From assembly GCF_965118125.1 (NCBI RefSeq), contig NZ_OZ221287.1:2728001-2792000 (forward strand): DNA of 64,000 bases, given 5' to 3'. The position numbers and the translations under genes were made by a program. The stretch is from Pararobbsia alpina_A. GTDB lineage: Bacteria; Pseudomonadota; Gammaproteobacteria; Burkholderiales; Burkholderiaceae. This document shows positions 45,601 to 54,952 of this stretch, one piece after another; positions within the stretch are counted from its first letter, which is position 1, and each line of letters starts with the position of its first letter. The notes below the pieces were generated by a model. That model made no database searches. It was not told the origin of the DNA and was given only the letters and a program-made list of their open reading frames with translations.

Positions 45601-46962
45601 CTATTGCGCCTTCACGCTCGCTTGACGTACCGGCTTGAACGCCGCACGCAACTCTTCAGCAAAGAGCTGTGGCTGTTCCCACGCCGCGAAGTGACCACCC
45701 TTGGCAACCTGGTGGTAGTAGTACAGCGACGGGTAGGCCTGTTCGCTCCAGCTCTTGGGCGCTTGATAGATCTCGTGCGGAAACACGCTGATCGCCACGG
45801 GCACTTTGATATCTCGAGTCTTCTGCGTGACCGCGCTGAAGTTATTGTTGTTGTTCTCCCAGTAGAACCGTGACGACGACGCGCCCGTGTTGGTCAGCCA
45901 ATACAGCGTGATGTCGTTGAGCATTTCATCCCTGCTCAGCACACGCTCAGGCACCCCGCCGCTGTCGCTCCATTGCGCAAACTTCTCGTACATCCAGGCC
46001 GCGAGGCCCGATGGCGAATCCGCAAGCGAGTAACCGATCGTCTCCGGCCGCGTGACCATGAGCGCACCATACGCCGCGTTTCTGCCGAAGAACGTGCTGA
46101 GGGAATTGTATGCGTCGAGCTCGGGACCGGCCAACCCGGCAGGCGCCGGAGCGCCGCTATTGATGGAGGTCATCAGGTCGCCCGGAACCGTGGCCGGCAT
46201 ATTGAGGTGGATGGCGAGCAATCCAGGCGGCGCCTGGCGCGCCAGCGCATCGGAGATGACTGAGCCATGGTCGCCGCCTTGCGAGACGTACTGCGTGTAT
46301 CCCAGGCGCTTCATCAACACATCCCACGCCCGACCAGTACGGTCAGGCCCCCAGCCGAGGTCCTTCGGCTTGCCCGAGAAGCCATAGCCGGGAATCGAAG
46401 GGATCACGACATCAAAGGCATCTTCCGGACGTCCGCCATAGGCCACGGGATCCGTAAGCGGGCCGATCGCCTTGAGGAACTCGAACGTCGAACCGGGCCA
46501 GCCATGCGTCAGGATGAGCGGCAATGCGTGCGGGTAACGCGAACGGACGTGGATGAACTGGATGTCGACACCATCGATCGTGGTCACATACTCCGGCAGC
46601 GCATTGAGCTGGGCCTCAGCTTTGCGCCAGTCGTAGTCGGTGCCCCAATAGCGTACGAGCTCCTGCACTTTTGCCAATTGGATGCCCTGCGAATCGTCCG
46701 TCACTGTCTCCTTGTCGGGCCACCGCGTTTCCGCGATGCGCTTGCGCAGGTCATCGAGTTGCGCCTGCGGGACATGAACGTGAAACGGGCGGATGCTTTC
46801 GTCGCTATGAGTACTTGCCGCCGGAACATTTGCGACGGTATCGGCAGCGTATGCGGGGCGCAGATGCCCGGCGGAAAAAAGCAAGACGAAACCGAGCGCC
46901 ATCGTGAGTGCCCGGTTGCCGCTGATACGGCGAGGCACGTTCGGGTGGTCTACTGCAAACAT
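45601..46962 (-). CDS. Exported epoxide hydrolase-like protein (EHN domain)
   Basis: A 453-residue protein with a signal peptide ending AYA near residue 39. The N-terminal EHN domain (about 57-165) is followed by an alpha/beta hydrolase fold with HGWPGS at 153-158, nucleophile Asp in GGDHGS (D231) and His in KGGHFAAWEQP. This is the microsomal or juvenile-hormone epoxide hydrolase type, which opens epoxides by an Asp-His-Glu triad. Periplasmic location suggests action on external epoxides or esters. Confidence 0.9.
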   Translation of the reverse strand: MFAVDHPNVPRRISGNRALTMALGFVLLFSAGHLRPAYAADTVANVPAASTHSDESIRPFHVHVPQAQLDDLRKRIAETRWPDKETVTDDSQGIQLAKVQELVRYWGTDYDWRKAEAQLNALPEYVTTIDGVDIQFIHVRSRYPHALPLILTHGWPGSTFEFLKAIGPLTDPVAYGGRPEDAFDVVIPSIPGYGFSGKPKDLGWGPDRTGRAWDVLMKRLGYTQYVSQGGDHGSVISDALARQAPPGLLAIHLNMPATVPGDLMTSINSGAPAPAGLAGPELDAYNSLSTFFGRNAAYGALMVTRPETIGYSLADSPSGLAAWMYEKFAQWSDSGGVPERVLSRDEMLNDITLYWLTNTGASSSRFYWENNNNNFSAVTQKTRDIKVPVAISVFPHEIYQAPKSWSEQAYPSLYYYHQVAKGGHFAAWEQPQLFAEELRAAFKPVRQASVKAQ

Positions 46963-47524
46963 GATTGCTCTCCAACGAACTTGATGTAAGGAAGACAGTC
47001 ACGAACGATCTCGATCCCTTGCTTGCGCTCGCTTGTCGTTACTGTGTTCGCTGGAGTTGTCCCGGGTTTTTCCTTGACCTGTCGATTTGTAGCTTTATGT
47101 AGCTTGAGGTATCTCGGGCTCGTCAGAGGAGCACGAGCCCTAGCTCCCGGGGCATCGCGCCGTGGCACGATCCGTATCCGGATTGCCTGCAATTCAACGT
47201 GGATTTCCGTACGCGATGGTGGGGAGCCCACTGATGATGTGCGATTCGGCTACTCAACGCCAGGAAGCGGCATCGCAAGCGGATGGCCGACGAAGGCGCG
47301 CGCCGGGTGACGGGGCCGTTGCTCGACGCTGCCGGCGGATGGCGTTGGTACGACTCCGCCCGCGACCGCGGGTAGACTCCTCGAGGTTGGCCGTGGACTG
47401 ACGCCGTTCCCAGGCGCGCTCTGAAGGATGGCCCATCCGTTCAGCAAGACGCCTGGGTCAACGCGTCGGCGCGGTCGTAAGGCTGGCAGAAGTTCCCTTC
47501 TCCTTCTCGCGAGGTCAAATCACT
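46963..47524. other. Gap with a hairpin and possible promoter
   Basis: A 562-bp stretch without a supported gene. GGGCTCGT / ACGAGCCC at 47116-47140 forms an eight-base-pair hairpin. The ribosome-binding site GAGGTC precedes 47525. No domain is visible in any frame. Confidence 0.4.
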
Positions 47525-48349
47525 ATGTCACGCACGATCGCCGAAAAGCGCGCAGCCTTTCGCGCCCTGCACACCGCCGGCTGCTTTGTGTTGCCGAACC
47601 CATGGGACGTTGGCAGCGCCCGCTTCCTTGCGAGCCTCGGATTTCAGGCCATCGCAACGACAAGCTCGGGATTCGCTTGGTCGACCGGCCATGCCGATAA
47701 TCACGTGACCCGCGACACAGTGATCGGGCACCTGAAGACGATGGTCGAAGCGACCGACTTGCCCGTCAATGCGGACTTCGAGAACGGTTTTGGGGTGGGC
47801 CCGGATGACGTTGCGGAAAGCGTCAAGCTTGCGATCGCCACCGGCGTCGCTGGCCTGTCGATCGAAGACGCTACGGGCGATGCCACCCATCCCCTGTTTC
47901 CCGTCGACGTCGCCGTCGCGCGACTTGCGGCGGCACGCCGCGCGATCGACGAGAGCGGCGACGACGTCTTGCTGATAGGCCGTGCGGAGAACTTCGTCGC
48001 CGGCGCGCCCGATCTCGCTGACACGCTGGTGCGAATCAAGGCCTACGCAGAAGCCGGTGCTGACTGCCTATACGCACCGGGGATCCAGACGCGTGCGCAG
48101 ATCGAGGCCGTGGTCACCGCGGTGGCACCCAAGCCCGTCAATATTCTGATCGGCTCATCGTCCGACTTCACCGTGAAAGACCTCGCGACGCTTGGCGTCC
48201 GGCGCATCAGTGTGGGTGGCGCGCTTGCGCGTGCGAGCTGGGGCGGTTTCATGCGTGCCGCACAGTCTTTAGCTGACGGACGCTTTGATGGCTTTGCCGA
48301 GGCCGCCTCGGGCGCCAAGCTCAATGCATTGTTCGGCGCTGTCGACTGA
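47525..48349 (+). CDS. Isocitrate lyase/PEP mutase superfamily enzyme
   Basis: A 274-residue TIM-barrel protein of the phosphoenolpyruvate mutase/methylisocitrate lyase superfamily. It carries NPWDVGSARFLASLGFQAIATTSSG, VNADFENGFG (metal ligands) and SIEDATGD. The catalytic KKCGH loop of isocitrate lyases is absent, so it is not AceA or PrpB. Relatives act on phosphonopyruvate, oxaloacetate or 2,3-dimethylmalate; the substrate here is unknown. It lies 46 bases upstream of a RidA gene. Confidence 0.88.
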   Translation: MSRTIAEKRAAFRALHTAGCFVLPNPWDVGSARFLASLGFQAIATTSSGFAWSTGHADNHVTRDTVIGHLKTMVEATDLPVNADFENGFGVGPDDVAESVKLAIATGVAGLSIEDATGDATHPLFPVDVAVARLAAARRAIDESGDDVLLIGRAENFVAGAPDLADTLVRIKAYAEAGADCLYAPGIQTRAQIEAVVTAVAPKPVNILIGSSSDFTVKDLATLGVRRISVGGALARASWGGFMRAAQSLADGRFDGFAEAASGAKLNALFGAVD

Positions 48350-48395
48350 CGTACGCCGACCTTATTGCACCTTGAATCCAGGGAGAGAAAACATC

Positions 48396-48788
48396 ATGGC
48401 CAGAGAGATCATCCGCGTGGAACCCTTGTCCAGCTGGCTTGAACGCTGGAAGGCGCCGACCTCGGCGGTCACGCGCCATGGCGACACGATTTATGTCTCT
48501 GGCTTTCCGCCATTCGATCCTGAGACAGGCGAGATATTAAATGCGCCGATCGAACGACAGACGCAGCGCGTGCTGGAGCAACTGAAGCTCTGCGTAGAGA
48601 CGGCCGGCTCCTCGCTCGATCAAGTCCTCAAATGCAACGTGTATTGCACGTCCGTCGACATGTTTCCGGTCGTCAACGAAATCTACTCGCGCTTTTTCGG
48701 AGCCCACCCGCCGGCACGAATCTTTGTCAACGTGCCGGCGTGGCCGGGACACTTCGATATCGAAATCGATTGTGTTGCAGCGGTGTGA
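48396..48788 (+). CDS. RidA family protein
   Basis: A 130-residue RidA/YjgF protein. TRHGDTIYVSGFPPFDPETGEI, NVYCTSVDMFPVVNEIYSRFFG and PPARIFVNVPAW (the Arg that binds the substrate carboxylate) are present. RidA proteins deaminate reactive enamines and imines. It is co-directional with the PEP-mutase-like gene and likely shares its transcript. GGGAGAG precedes the start. Confidence 0.92.
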   Translation: MAREIIRVEPLSSWLERWKAPTSAVTRHGDTIYVSGFPPFDPETGEILNAPIERQTQRVLEQLKLCVETAGSSLDQVLKCNVYCTSVDMFPVVNEIYSRFFGAHPPARIFVNVPAWPGHFDIEIDCVAAV

Positions 48789-48867
48789 GAGAGCTGTACT
48801 CGAGCCCGCCGCCGTGATGTTTCCCCGTACGACTTGATCAAGCCGGGCTGCGCAGCGTCGGAGAGTG

Positions 48868-48903
48868 GGTACGGCCCGGCGTATCCACACCGAGGGCCGT
48901 ACC
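48868..48903. terminator. Hairpin between RidA and SDR genes
   Basis: GGTACGGCCC and GGGCCGTACC pair across a 16-base loop, between two convergent genes. No T-run is present, so termination activity is uncertain. Confidence 0.45.
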
Positions 48904-48939
48904 ACTCGTCAGCATGCTTCGCTGGTCGTCGTCGAATCG

Positions 48940-49698
48940 CTAGGCTGCCGTTCGTCCGCCGTTGACTCTGAGGACCTCGCCGGTCATGAAGCTCGCTTTC
49001 TGCGACGCGACGAAGAGAATCGCCTGAGCAATTTCGTCGACCGTCCCGGCCCGCTTCATGGGCACCGACGCAAGCATTGCCGCCTTGCCCTCTTGCGTAC
49101 CCGTGATCCGGTCCAGCATCTCCGTCTGAATCGGGCCCGGGGCCACCGCGTTCACTCGCACGCCTGATGCAGCAACTTCAAGGGCAGCGGACTTCGTGAG
49201 ACCTTCGACGGCATGCTTGCTGGCCACATACATCGAATTCCTTGCCGCGCCGCGAATGCCCATCGTCGACGACACATTGACAATGCTTCCACTGCCCTGG
49301 GCCGACATCACCCGAAGCTCGTGCTTCATGGAGAGCAATGTGCCAAGTACATTGGCATCAAACACCGCGTTGTAGCGCTCGACGGTCTGGTCGACCACGG
49401 GTGTCGGCTCGCCTTCAAAGCCCGCACTGTTCACCGCGATATCCAGGCGACCAAACCGCTCGAGCACGCGCTGCACTAACGCTTGTACCTGATCCTCGCA
49501 ACGGACATCGGCCGCCACGAACTCGGCCTCAGCACCGAATGAGCGCAGTTCTTCGGCGAGTTTCTCGCCCGCGTCGATGCGACGGCCCGACACAACGACG
49601 CGCGCCTGATCTTTGGCGAAAGCAACGGCCGTTGCCCGACCAATACCGGAAAGCGCTCCGGTGACGAGTACCACTGGGGACGTGTCCATTTCGAGCAC
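48940..49698 (-). CDS. Short-chain dehydrogenase/reductase
   Basis: A 252-residue classical SDR. The dinucleotide motif is TGALSGIG, NSAGF is the NNAG equivalent, and the catalytic S...YVASK is present. MTGEVLRVNGGRTAA closes the fold. Substrate unknown. The start is GTG at 49698, which has AGGA five bases upstream; ATG 49689 is an alternative. It follows another SDR gene by eight bases. Confidence 0.92.
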   Translation of the reverse strand: MLEMDTSPVVLVTGALSGIGRATAVAFAKDQARVVVSGRRIDAGEKLAEELRSFGAEAEFVAADVRCEDQVQALVQRVLERFGRLDIAVNSAGFEGEPTPVVDQTVERYNAVFDANVLGTLLSMKHELRVMSAQGSGSIVNVSSTMGIRGAARNSMYVASKHAVEGLTKSAALEVAASGVRVNAVAPGPIQTEMLDRITGTQEGKAAMLASVPMKRAGTVDEIAQAILFVASQKASFMTGEVLRVNGGRTAA

Positions 49699-49706
49699 CG
49701 CTTTCC

Positions 49707-50453
49707 TTATGCGCTATAACCGCCATCAACAGGGATGACCGCTCCCGTCACGAAGCTCGCAGCGGGGCTCGCAACGAATGCGACCACGGACGCGATTTCC
49801 TCGGGACGACCAAACCGACCGATTGCTGTGGCGCCTGCCTGAGCCTCGGCGAACGCGCTGGTGTCGGGGTTCATTTCGGTGTTGGTCGAGCCGGCGGCGA
49901 TCGCATTCACAGTCACGCCCTTCGGCCCCAAATCGCGCGCCGCGCCCTTCGTATAGCCTTCGATGGCACGCTTGGTCGCGCTGTAGTCAGCGAGGCCCGG
50001 CCACGTCGAGCGCCACGCCAGTGCCGACGAGATCGAAATGATGCGGCCGCCTTCGCCCATCACTCTGGAGGCTTCGCGAATCGCAGTGATCACGGCTTCG
50101 TAGTTGATACGTTGCTGGCGTTCAAAGCCGGATGCGTCGACCGTTTCTGCAACCGTGCCGACTTCAAATACCGCGGCGTTGTTCACGAGGATATCGAGCT
50201 TGCCGAAGCGCTTGACGACATCTGCGATCAGCCCTTTGACTTCGGACGCGTTCGCCTGGTCGGCCTTTACCGCAATGGCCTTGCCTCCCGACGCTTCAAT
50301 CTTCGCAACGACTTGCTTTGCGCGGTCTTCGCTATTGGAATAGCTGATGGCGACAGTGGCGCCTTCCGATGCGAGCTGGAGCGCGGTCGCTGCACCGATA
50401 CCGCGTGAACCTCCGGTGACGAGCGCGAATTTACCTGCGAGAGTGTGTGACAT
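49707..50453 (-). CDS. Short-chain dehydrogenase/reductase
   Basis: A 248-residue classical SDR, closest in style to 3-oxoacyl reductase-like enzymes: TGGSRGIGAATALQLASEGA, NNAAVFEVG, S(S)A...YSATK and VTGAVIPVDGGYSA. It forms an operon with the SDR gene at 48940. A LysR gene is divergent and probably regulates both. The longer open frame adds 13 codons with no merit. Confidence 0.92.
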   Translation of the reverse strand: MSHTLAGKFALVTGGSRGIGAATALQLASEGATVAISYSNSEDRAKQVVAKIEASGGKAIAVKADQANASEVKGLIADVVKRFGKLDILVNNAAVFEVGTVAETVDASGFERQQRINYEAVITAIREASRVMGEGGRIISISSALAWRSTWPGLADYSATKRAIEGYTKGAARDLGPKGVTVNAIAAGSTNTEMNPDTSAFAEAQAGATAIGRFGRPEEIASVVAFVASPAASFVTGAVIPVDGGYSA

Positions 50454-50637
50454 GTTCAATCCATCCAGAATGATTGCGTACGCGTTCAGCATGGCTGTCG
50501 CGTTCGATTCAAAGGCGCCGGGGCTGAAATTGCCGCGACGCGACCTGGATGCAGAGTACGACCCGCAAACTCTTCCGTCTAATCAATGATTCATGTGTGT
50601 AATATCACCGGAAATGATGAATTGAACGGGCTCTGAA
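50454..50637. promoter_or_regulatory. SDR/LysR divergent promoter region
   Basis: A 184-bp gap, AT-rich near the LysR start. ATTCAT (50589-50594) and ATGAAT (50617-50622) form an inverted repeat around TAATAT (50600-50605), a possible -10 for the LysR gene. Confidence 0.4.
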
Positions 50638-51567
50638 ATGAAAGACGTCGACCTCAATCTGATATCGATCTTCGATGCCATCATGACTGAAGGATCCGTG
50701 ACAAAAGCCGCGGACCGCCTGGCCATGACACAGTCGGCGGTCAGCAATGCCATCGCGAGAATGCGTGTGGTCTGGCAGGATCCCTTGTTCGCCAGGGTGG
50801 GCCGCGGTATCAAGCCGACGGCAAAAGCACAAGCGCTTTGGCGAGAGATTCGTCAGCCGCTCTCGGATATCCGCACGGCGGCATCCCCTGTGCAATTCGA
50901 CCCGGCGACGTCCACGCATGCGTTCCGCATTGCCGTCACTGACTACATCTCGAACGCTATTTGGCCTGAACTTTGCAAGTACATCGGGAAGCACGCGCCC
51001 GGAATCCGAATCCATGCGGTGCCCTATACGAGCCAGGATACGGGCCCGCGCCTTCGCAACAACGACGTCGACCTGTGCATCGGCGGTCTCGAACACATGG
51101 GGGAAGAAATACGCCTCCAGCGGCTCTTCACTGAACCGTGGGTCTGCGCGATGAGGCTCGATCACCCGCTCGCTAAAGCACCCATCACGCAGGCAGCGTT
51201 TCTAAGGTCGGATCACCTGCTCGTATCCCTATCGGGAAATCCGGTCGGTGTCGCCGACGCGGCGCTTGAACGCATGGGAAAGCGTCGAAGGGTTGCAATG
51301 ACGTTGAACAACTTTTCCGGGGTGCCGTCACTGCTGCTTGCGTCCGACCTGATCTGCATGCTGCCCGCCGGCGTCGTGCGCACGCACGCACTCCGAAGGA
51401 AGATCCATGTGTGCGACGTGCCACTCCGGCTCGCTTCCTTCGAATGCCAGATGGCCTGGCACACGCGCAACGAACGCGATCCCGCCCATCGGTGGATGCG
51501 AGCGCTGATCATCGAGACCTGCGACCGGATCTGGAACGTGCGCGAACTGTCGTCGCGCACGCGCTGA
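50638..51567 (+). CDS. LysR family transcriptional regulator (NodD-like subgroup)
   Basis: A 309-residue regulator beginning MKDVDLNLISIFDAIMTEGSV with HTH RLAMTQSAVSNAIARMRVVW, the style of NodD/LinR-like LysR proteins. The ligand-binding part starts at about residue 90. It is divergent from the two-SDR operon and probably controls it. Confidence 0.92.
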   Translation: MKDVDLNLISIFDAIMTEGSVTKAADRLAMTQSAVSNAIARMRVVWQDPLFARVGRGIKPTAKAQALWREIRQPLSDIRTAASPVQFDPATSTHAFRIAVTDYISNAIWPELCKYIGKHAPGIRIHAVPYTSQDTGPRLRNNDVDLCIGGLEHMGEEIRLQRLFTEPWVCAMRLDHPLAKAPITQAAFLRSDHLLVSLSGNPVGVADAALERMGKRRRVAMTLNNFSGVPSLLLASDLICMLPAGVVRTHALRRKIHVCDVPLRLASFECQMAWHTRNERDPAHRWMRALIIETCDRIWNVRELSSRTR

Positions 51568-51671
51568 GAAGCGGAACAACCCGAACAGGCAACCCGCTAT
51601 CTCATACGGCTGCCGGGCGTTTCCGCGCTACGGAAACTCGGCGCGCAGCATGCGCTTTTACGCAAGCACCG

Positions 51672-51914
51672 TCAGCCGTTAGAGCGTTTCTTCTTGACAA
51701 AGAATGCGCGGCACTGCGGTGACAGTTCGTCGACATGGTGCTTCATGCAGGCCGAGATCTTGTCTTCATTTGGAATCTCGGAACTGCATAGCTTGAACGC
51801 GTCGGCTCTGCACGCGCGAGTTTCATCATCGCGTTGATCGGCATGCGCGGCGGTAATCGCGAAAATTGAGCACAGCGTAAGCGACACAGCCTGCGACAAA
51901 AAGAAGATTTTCAT
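51672..51914 (-). CDS. Small exported cysteine-rich protein
   Basis: An 80-residue protein with a signal peptide (MKIFFLSQAVSLTLCSIFAITAAHA) and a mature domain of about 55 residues. The mature part has four Cys in CRADAFKLC...CMKHHVDELSPQC. This spacing resembles the Cys-rich GLG1-type repeat found in small periplasmic proteins of Proteobacteria. Two disulfides are likely. The function is unknown. It stands alone. Confidence 0.75.
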   Translation of the reverse strand: MKIFFLSQAVSLTLCSIFAITAAHADQRDDETRACRADAFKLCSSEIPNEDKISACMKHHVDELSPQCRAFFVKKKRSNG

Positions 51915-52027
51915 GGTTGCGCCTCCCGACTATGACGCGTTCAATGCGTCCACGCTCCCTGAGAAGCATCTTCCGTTCCCCTGCGCCCGCAAAGCGCATC
52001 GAACGGTAACTCCTGCGAAAGACTGGG

Positions 52028-52687
52028 TTACGCCATCGTCGCGACAGAACGCCCGTCGTTAGACCACACGTCGATAACCATGTCGTCATCGTCATAGCGC
52101 GCGACCGAGATCAGCCCGCTGACATCCGACAACGTACGATGCGCTTCGAGCGCCGAAGTCTTCGCATCGTCAATTGGGTGACGCCAATGGCAGGCCAGTA
52201 AGGTGCCCTGTGGTGCGAGCCCTCGTGCGATGAGTTGCGCAAGTGTGCGTTGTTGTGTGCCCGACAGGTAGTAGGCCAGCTCCGAGATCACGATCAGGTC
52301 AAACTGCCCTTGCGGCCAATGGGCCGGCACCGTGTTCCGCTCGAATTGCACATGGGCGGCGTCGACGCGCTCGCGCGCAATGGCGAGCGCCCGCGTACTG
52401 ATATCCCATGCGGTGACGGATGCGCATCGGGTTCCGAGCATCGCTGTCAGCTCGCCGATGCCGCATCCGGGCTCGAACGCATGCTCATAGCGTTCGCGCG
52501 GCAACATCGACAGTGCGATGGCTCGCTTGCGCCGCTCGTACCATCGCGTACGCAGATTCCAGGGGTCCTCGTTCTGCGCATACAACGCGTCGAAATACGC
52601 GGCATCGTCGCGCGGCTCGCGAACGTGTTTGCCCTGCGACTTCGCCTCGCTCATCAATCTGTGTTTGTCAGAGACACCATTGCGCAT
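52028..52687 (-). CDS. SAM-dependent methyltransferase (NodS-like)
   Basis: A 219-residue class I methyltransferase. YFDALYAQNEDPWNLRTRWYERRK at about 30-53 is the NodS-type opening, and FEPGCGIGELTAML is the SAM loop. The start at 52687 has AGAGG seven bases upstream and overlaps the previous gene by 20 bases; ATG 52654 is possible. NodS N-methylates a glycan in rhizobia; this homologue sits with a glycosyltransferase and an acyl-CoA-dehydrogenase-like gene, a combination repeated in many Proteobacteria, function unknown. Confidence 0.85.
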   Translation of the reverse strand: MRNGVSDKHRLMSEAKSQGKHVREPRDDAAYFDALYAQNEDPWNLRTRWYERRKRAIALSMLPRERYEHAFEPGCGIGELTAMLGTRCASVTAWDISTRALAIARERVDAAHVQFERNTVPAHWPQGQFDLIVISELAYYLSGTQQRTLAQLIARGLAPQGTLLACHWRHPIDDAKTSALEAHRTLSDVSGLISVARYDDDDMVIDVWSNDGRSVATMA

Positions 52688-53852
52688 CGTCATTCCTCTC
52701 GCGCGCATGCAGTTCACCGAGCATTGCGAGGTCACGCTCGGCATGACTTTGCCGCAGGAACACCGGCAAATCCGCCATGCATCGCGCGATATCCGCATCG
52801 CGACACAGGGGTCCCGCACCCAGTGAACGTCCTGCATGTTCGATGACGCTCGTCGCGGCTTGCTCGACGAGCAAGCGCGTGCGCAGCACAACGTGCATCG
52901 CATCCTCCTCGGAGTGTGCATCGATCCATGCAGCCGCATCCCGCAACCCTGACGCGGCGCCTCGCAACGCGACATCGATCGCACCCAGATGCGCGGACCG
53001 ATGCGCATCAGGCGTGCGCCGCACGGCGGCCGCTACGGCCTTGGCGAGCCTGAGTGCGCCGCCATACCAGCAAGCGGCGATGCCGGCACCGCCATGCCAG
53101 AACCCGCAGCGAGACAGGTAAGCGTCCGGCTCGCCGACAACCCAGCCACGGGCATGATCGAACGTCATGTCGGCGCTCGCCGTCGCCGCCATCCCGACAG
53201 CATGCCAATTGGACGTCGATATCCTCACACCCGGCTGGTCGAGCGCCAGCGCCACCAGTCGGTGTCCCCGCTCATTGTCGCGGCAGGTGATCAGCGCGTG
53301 CGTCAGCGCCTGCGCGCCCGAACACCACGCCTTTGCGCCGTGAAGCGTGACCGGCGAGCCTGAGGCGTGGCTCAGCGGATCGTCGAACATAGCGCGCGCT
53401 TGAAAATCCGGGGCTTCGGCCGCAAAAACACCCCAACGACTCTTCGTCGGGATATCGCTACCGAGTTCGTCAAGTACCGCTAACGCGTCGGTGTGGCCTT
53501 CGTAGAGCTTGACCAGCCCAAGGTCACGTTGCGCGACACGCGACAGCGCGCGCCACCGCGCAAGCGTCTGGCCGTGTGCGGGTCTCGGTAACACATCGAG
53601 TCCCTGCTCGACCAGTGACGACAATGCGCTGCCGACCTCTGACGGAACACCCGCATCGAACACGAGCGCCTCGAGCGCCAAACCAAGTCTGGCGTCGAGA
53701 CGCGACGCGATCTCGTTTTCGGAAACGCTCGCATCGCAGGCGCCGTCCGCCTGCTCATCCGCGGCCGCACTATCCGGACGCAGTGCGCGCGCATCCAACG
53801 CTCGCCAGCTTCGCTCGGCCCTGTCGCCGAATATCACGGCTCGTTGATTCAT
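52668..53852 (-). CDS. Acyl-CoA dehydrogenase-like protein
   Basis: A 394-residue protein with the acyl-CoA dehydrogenase fold. FQARAMFDDPLSHASGSPVTLHGAKAWCSGA covers the FAD-binding middle domain, and the C-terminal helical domain has LLVEQAATSVIEHAGRSLGAGPLCRD. No clear catalytic Glu can be picked out, and the sequence diverges from beta-oxidation enzymes. Its gene overlaps the methyltransferase gene and is divergent from the glycosyltransferase gene. Probable role: redox step on an acyl or amine moiety of a glycan. Confidence 0.82.
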   Translation of the reverse strand: MNQRAVIFGDRAERSWRALDARALRPDSAAADEQADGACDASVSENEIASRLDARLGLALEALVFDAGVPSEVGSALSSLVEQGLDVLPRPAHGQTLARWRALSRVAQRDLGLVKLYEGHTDALAVLDELGSDIPTKSRWGVFAAEAPDFQARAMFDDPLSHASGSPVTLHGAKAWCSGAQALTHALITCRDNERGHRLVALALDQPGVRISTSNWHAVGMAATASADMTFDHARGWVVGEPDAYLSRCGFWHGGAGIAACWYGGALRLAKAVAAAVRRTPDAHRSAHLGAIDVALRGAASGLRDAAAWIDAHSEEDAMHVVLRTRLLVEQAATSVIEHAGRSLGAGPLCRDADIARCMADLPVFLRQSHAERDLAMLGELHARERNDDAQWCL

Positions 53853-54089
53853 GACGTCTTTCTTCCTGCACGAAGTGTGGATCTCGAAGCGGCTCTCGGG
53901 CGACCGCCCTTCAGAACCTTCAGAAGTTAGCGGCAATCGGCGTACCTGACGTCGAACTGTCCGGCAAGACCGTGAACACCCGCCGCACGGCACGCGGGTT
54001 GCTCGTGCGCCAGAGCAAGCGTTGCGACGGCACACGCGATGTATGTACCGACTCCGGCACGTCCACAAGCAATCCACAAGGAAGCGAGC

Positions 54090-54833
54090 ATGCTAGGCGT
54101 AGTCATTCCAGCCCATAACGAAAGCCGCACGATCAGTGCCTGCGTCCGCGCAGTTACGTCAGCAATTTCCCACCGACAGCTGAGTGGCGAAGACGCACGC
54201 ATCGTCGTCGTTGCTGACGCATGCACGGACGACACGGCACATCTGGCGCGCGAGTCGGGTGCCGAGGTCGTCGATATCGTCGCGCGCAACGTCGGTGTGG
54301 CCCGCGCTGCCGGAGCCCGACATCTGCTTGCGCTTGGCGCCCGATGGCTGGCCTTTACCGATGCCGACACGATCGTGTCGCCTGATTGGCTCGTCGAGCA
54401 GCTTGCACTCTGCGTCGATGCCGTCTGTGGCGTCGTTCAGATCGACGACTGGTCGGCACACGGCGAATCCACGCGTTCGCATTTCGGCCGTACCTATTTC
54501 CCGATCGATGGGCATCGCCACATCCACGGCGCCAACCTCGGCGTGTCAGCGCGCGCCTACACCCTCGCGGGCGGCTTTGAGCCTCTGCATAGCAGTGAAG
54601 ACGTTGCGTTGATTCGTGCGCTCGAAAGGACTGGCGCAACGATCGCCTGGAGCGCAGCACCTGAAGTCACGACAAGTGCGCGCACGGACTTTCGCGCGCC
54701 GGACGGATTCGGCGCGACGTTACTCGACTACACGCAGATGGAAACCCGCCGCCATACCTCCGTTGCGCCCCTATCGACTCCGTGCGCGTCGACCGATGCG
54801 GTCGCTTGCCTACTGACAGGACCTTCAAAATGA
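54090..54833 (+). CDS. Family-2 glycosyltransferase
   Basis: A 247-residue GT-A glycosyltransferase: VVIPAHNESRTISACVRAV at the start, VVADACTDDTAHLARESGA, the DxD-type FTDADTIVSPDWL, and GANLGVSARAYTLAGGFEPL. It probably transfers a sugar from a nucleotide donor to an unknown acceptor. The start at 54090 follows AAGGAAG. Its stop overlaps the start of a truncated thiamine-diphosphate enzyme gene. Confidence 0.92.
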   Translation: MLGVVIPAHNESRTISACVRAVTSAISHRQLSGEDARIVVVADACTDDTAHLARESGAEVVDIVARNVGVARAAGARHLLALGARWLAFTDADTIVSPDWLVEQLALCVDAVCGVVQIDDWSAHGESTRSHFGRTYFPIDGHRHIHGANLGVSARAYTLAGGFEPLHSSEDVALIRALERTGATIAWSAAPEVTTSARTDFRAPDGFGATLLDYTQMETRRHTSVAPLSTPCASTDAVACLLTGPSK

Positions 54834-54952
54834 GCACTTCCGTAGCAGATTTTCTCGTCGATCGTCTCTATGCCTGGGGCGTGCGCCGCATCTTTGGTTA
54901 TCCGGGAGACGGTATCAACGGCGTATTCGGTGCGCTCAATCGCAGCGATTAA
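54830..54952 (+). pseudogene. 5' stump of a thiamine-diphosphate-dependent enzyme gene
   Basis: The 40 codons encode VADFLVDRLYAWGVRRIFGY followed by PGDGINGVFGALNRSD, then TAA. This is the conserved opening of pyruvate-oxidase-like thiamine-diphosphate enzymes, which are normally about 550-600 residues. Homology ends abruptly at the expected start of the next helix, and no continuation appears in any frame before 55083. It is translationally coupled to the glycosyltransferase gene (ATGA). A deletion or rearrangement most likely removed the rest. Confidence 0.75.

Noticed and set aside
46950..47231. 93-codon frame upstream of the epoxide hydrolase
   Set aside because: Antisense or leader region with no domain; overlaps the hydrolase start.
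47525..48349. Second isocitrate lyase or methylisocitrate lyase
   Set aside because: The KKCGH catalytic loop is missing and the protein is too short for AceA.
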